Assembly (NCBI GenBank): GCA_052174135.1
Contig: JBQMRZ010000027.1
Location: 248,001-312,000 of the forward strand
Reading direction: 5' to 3'
Length of the DNA stretch: 64,000 nucleotides
DNA from: Arsenophonus sp052174135
Lineage (GTDB): Bacteria > Pseudomonadota > Gammaproteobacteria > Enterobacterales > Enterobacteriaceae
Position numbers and translations under genes: made by a program. The first letter of the stretch is position 1. Every line of letters starts with the position of its first letter. Of this stretch, positions 63,953-64,000 are shown one piece after another. The notes under the pieces were generated by a model. The model saw only the letters and a program-made list of their open reading frames with translations. It was not told the DNA's origin and did not search any database.

Positions 63953-64000
63953 TGAAAATAATTTTAAGAATTTATGATATATTAATAATAAATATGAAAT

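Overview
This window looks like part of the chromosome of a host-restricted, genome-eroding Enterobacterales bacterium, most probably an insect endosymbiont of the Arsenophonus/Sodalis/Providencia kind; the exact lineage cannot be fixed from sequence reading alone. The reasons are extreme AT richness, the fused nuoCD gene typical of enterobacteria, proteins that align almost end to end with their E. coli counterparts, and a coding density of only about 51%. There are no mobile elements, phage genes, CRISPR arrays or accessory islands. Every readable gene is a housekeeping gene, and the long spacers are gene graveyards: I could read fossils of alaA, dedA and fur clearly, and of seqA and usg less clearly, each where E. 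coli gene order predicts it.

Layout. 1-4097: the start of the nuo operon on the minus strand (nuoA, nuoB, nuoCD, nuoE, and nuoF cut by the window edge). 4098-10432: spacer with the alaA pseudogene on the plus strand. 10433-19958: ubiX, purF, cvpA, dedD, folC, accD, dead dedA, truA, a possible usg trace and pdxB, all minus. 21198-30957: isolated minus-strand genes fabB, aroC and mlaA separated by 1-3.5 kb of non-coding DNA, followed by tRNA-Arg(CCU) on the plus strand. 34934-39769: tol-pal cluster cpoB, pal, tolB, tolA, tolR, tolQ, minus. 43845-53622: sucD, sucC, sucB, sucA, sdhB, sdhA, sdhD, sdhC, minus. 54213-63365: gltA (plus), nif3/ybgI (minus), pgm (minus), a probable seqA fossil, fldA (plus), then a fur pseudogene running to the right edge.

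From known E. coli K-12 gene order this is two collinear blocks: nuo to argW, and cpoB to fur. They are joined between about 31.4 and 34.9 kb by a rearrangement relative to E. coli.

Function. The genes preserve aerobic energy metabolism (complex I, succinate dehydrogenase, 2-oxoglutarate dehydrogenase E1/E2, succinyl-CoA synthetase, citrate synthase, flavodoxin), cofactor-related steps (pdxB for vitamin B6, folC and aroC for folate, ubiX and aroC for ubiquinone), purine and fatty-acid synthesis (purF, accD, fabB), and an outer-membrane maintenance set (complete Tol-Pal plus MlaA). Regulation has been pared away (fur dead, seqA apparently dead, no lrhA visible), although fabB still carries what look like FadR and FabR operator sequences.

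I found no new multi-gene system. The most unusual signals are several long perfect palindromes in the spacers (arms of 17 to 31 bp), one 44-nt palindrome beginning inside the fldA stop region, and a two-hairpin terminator that separates sucAB from sucCD.
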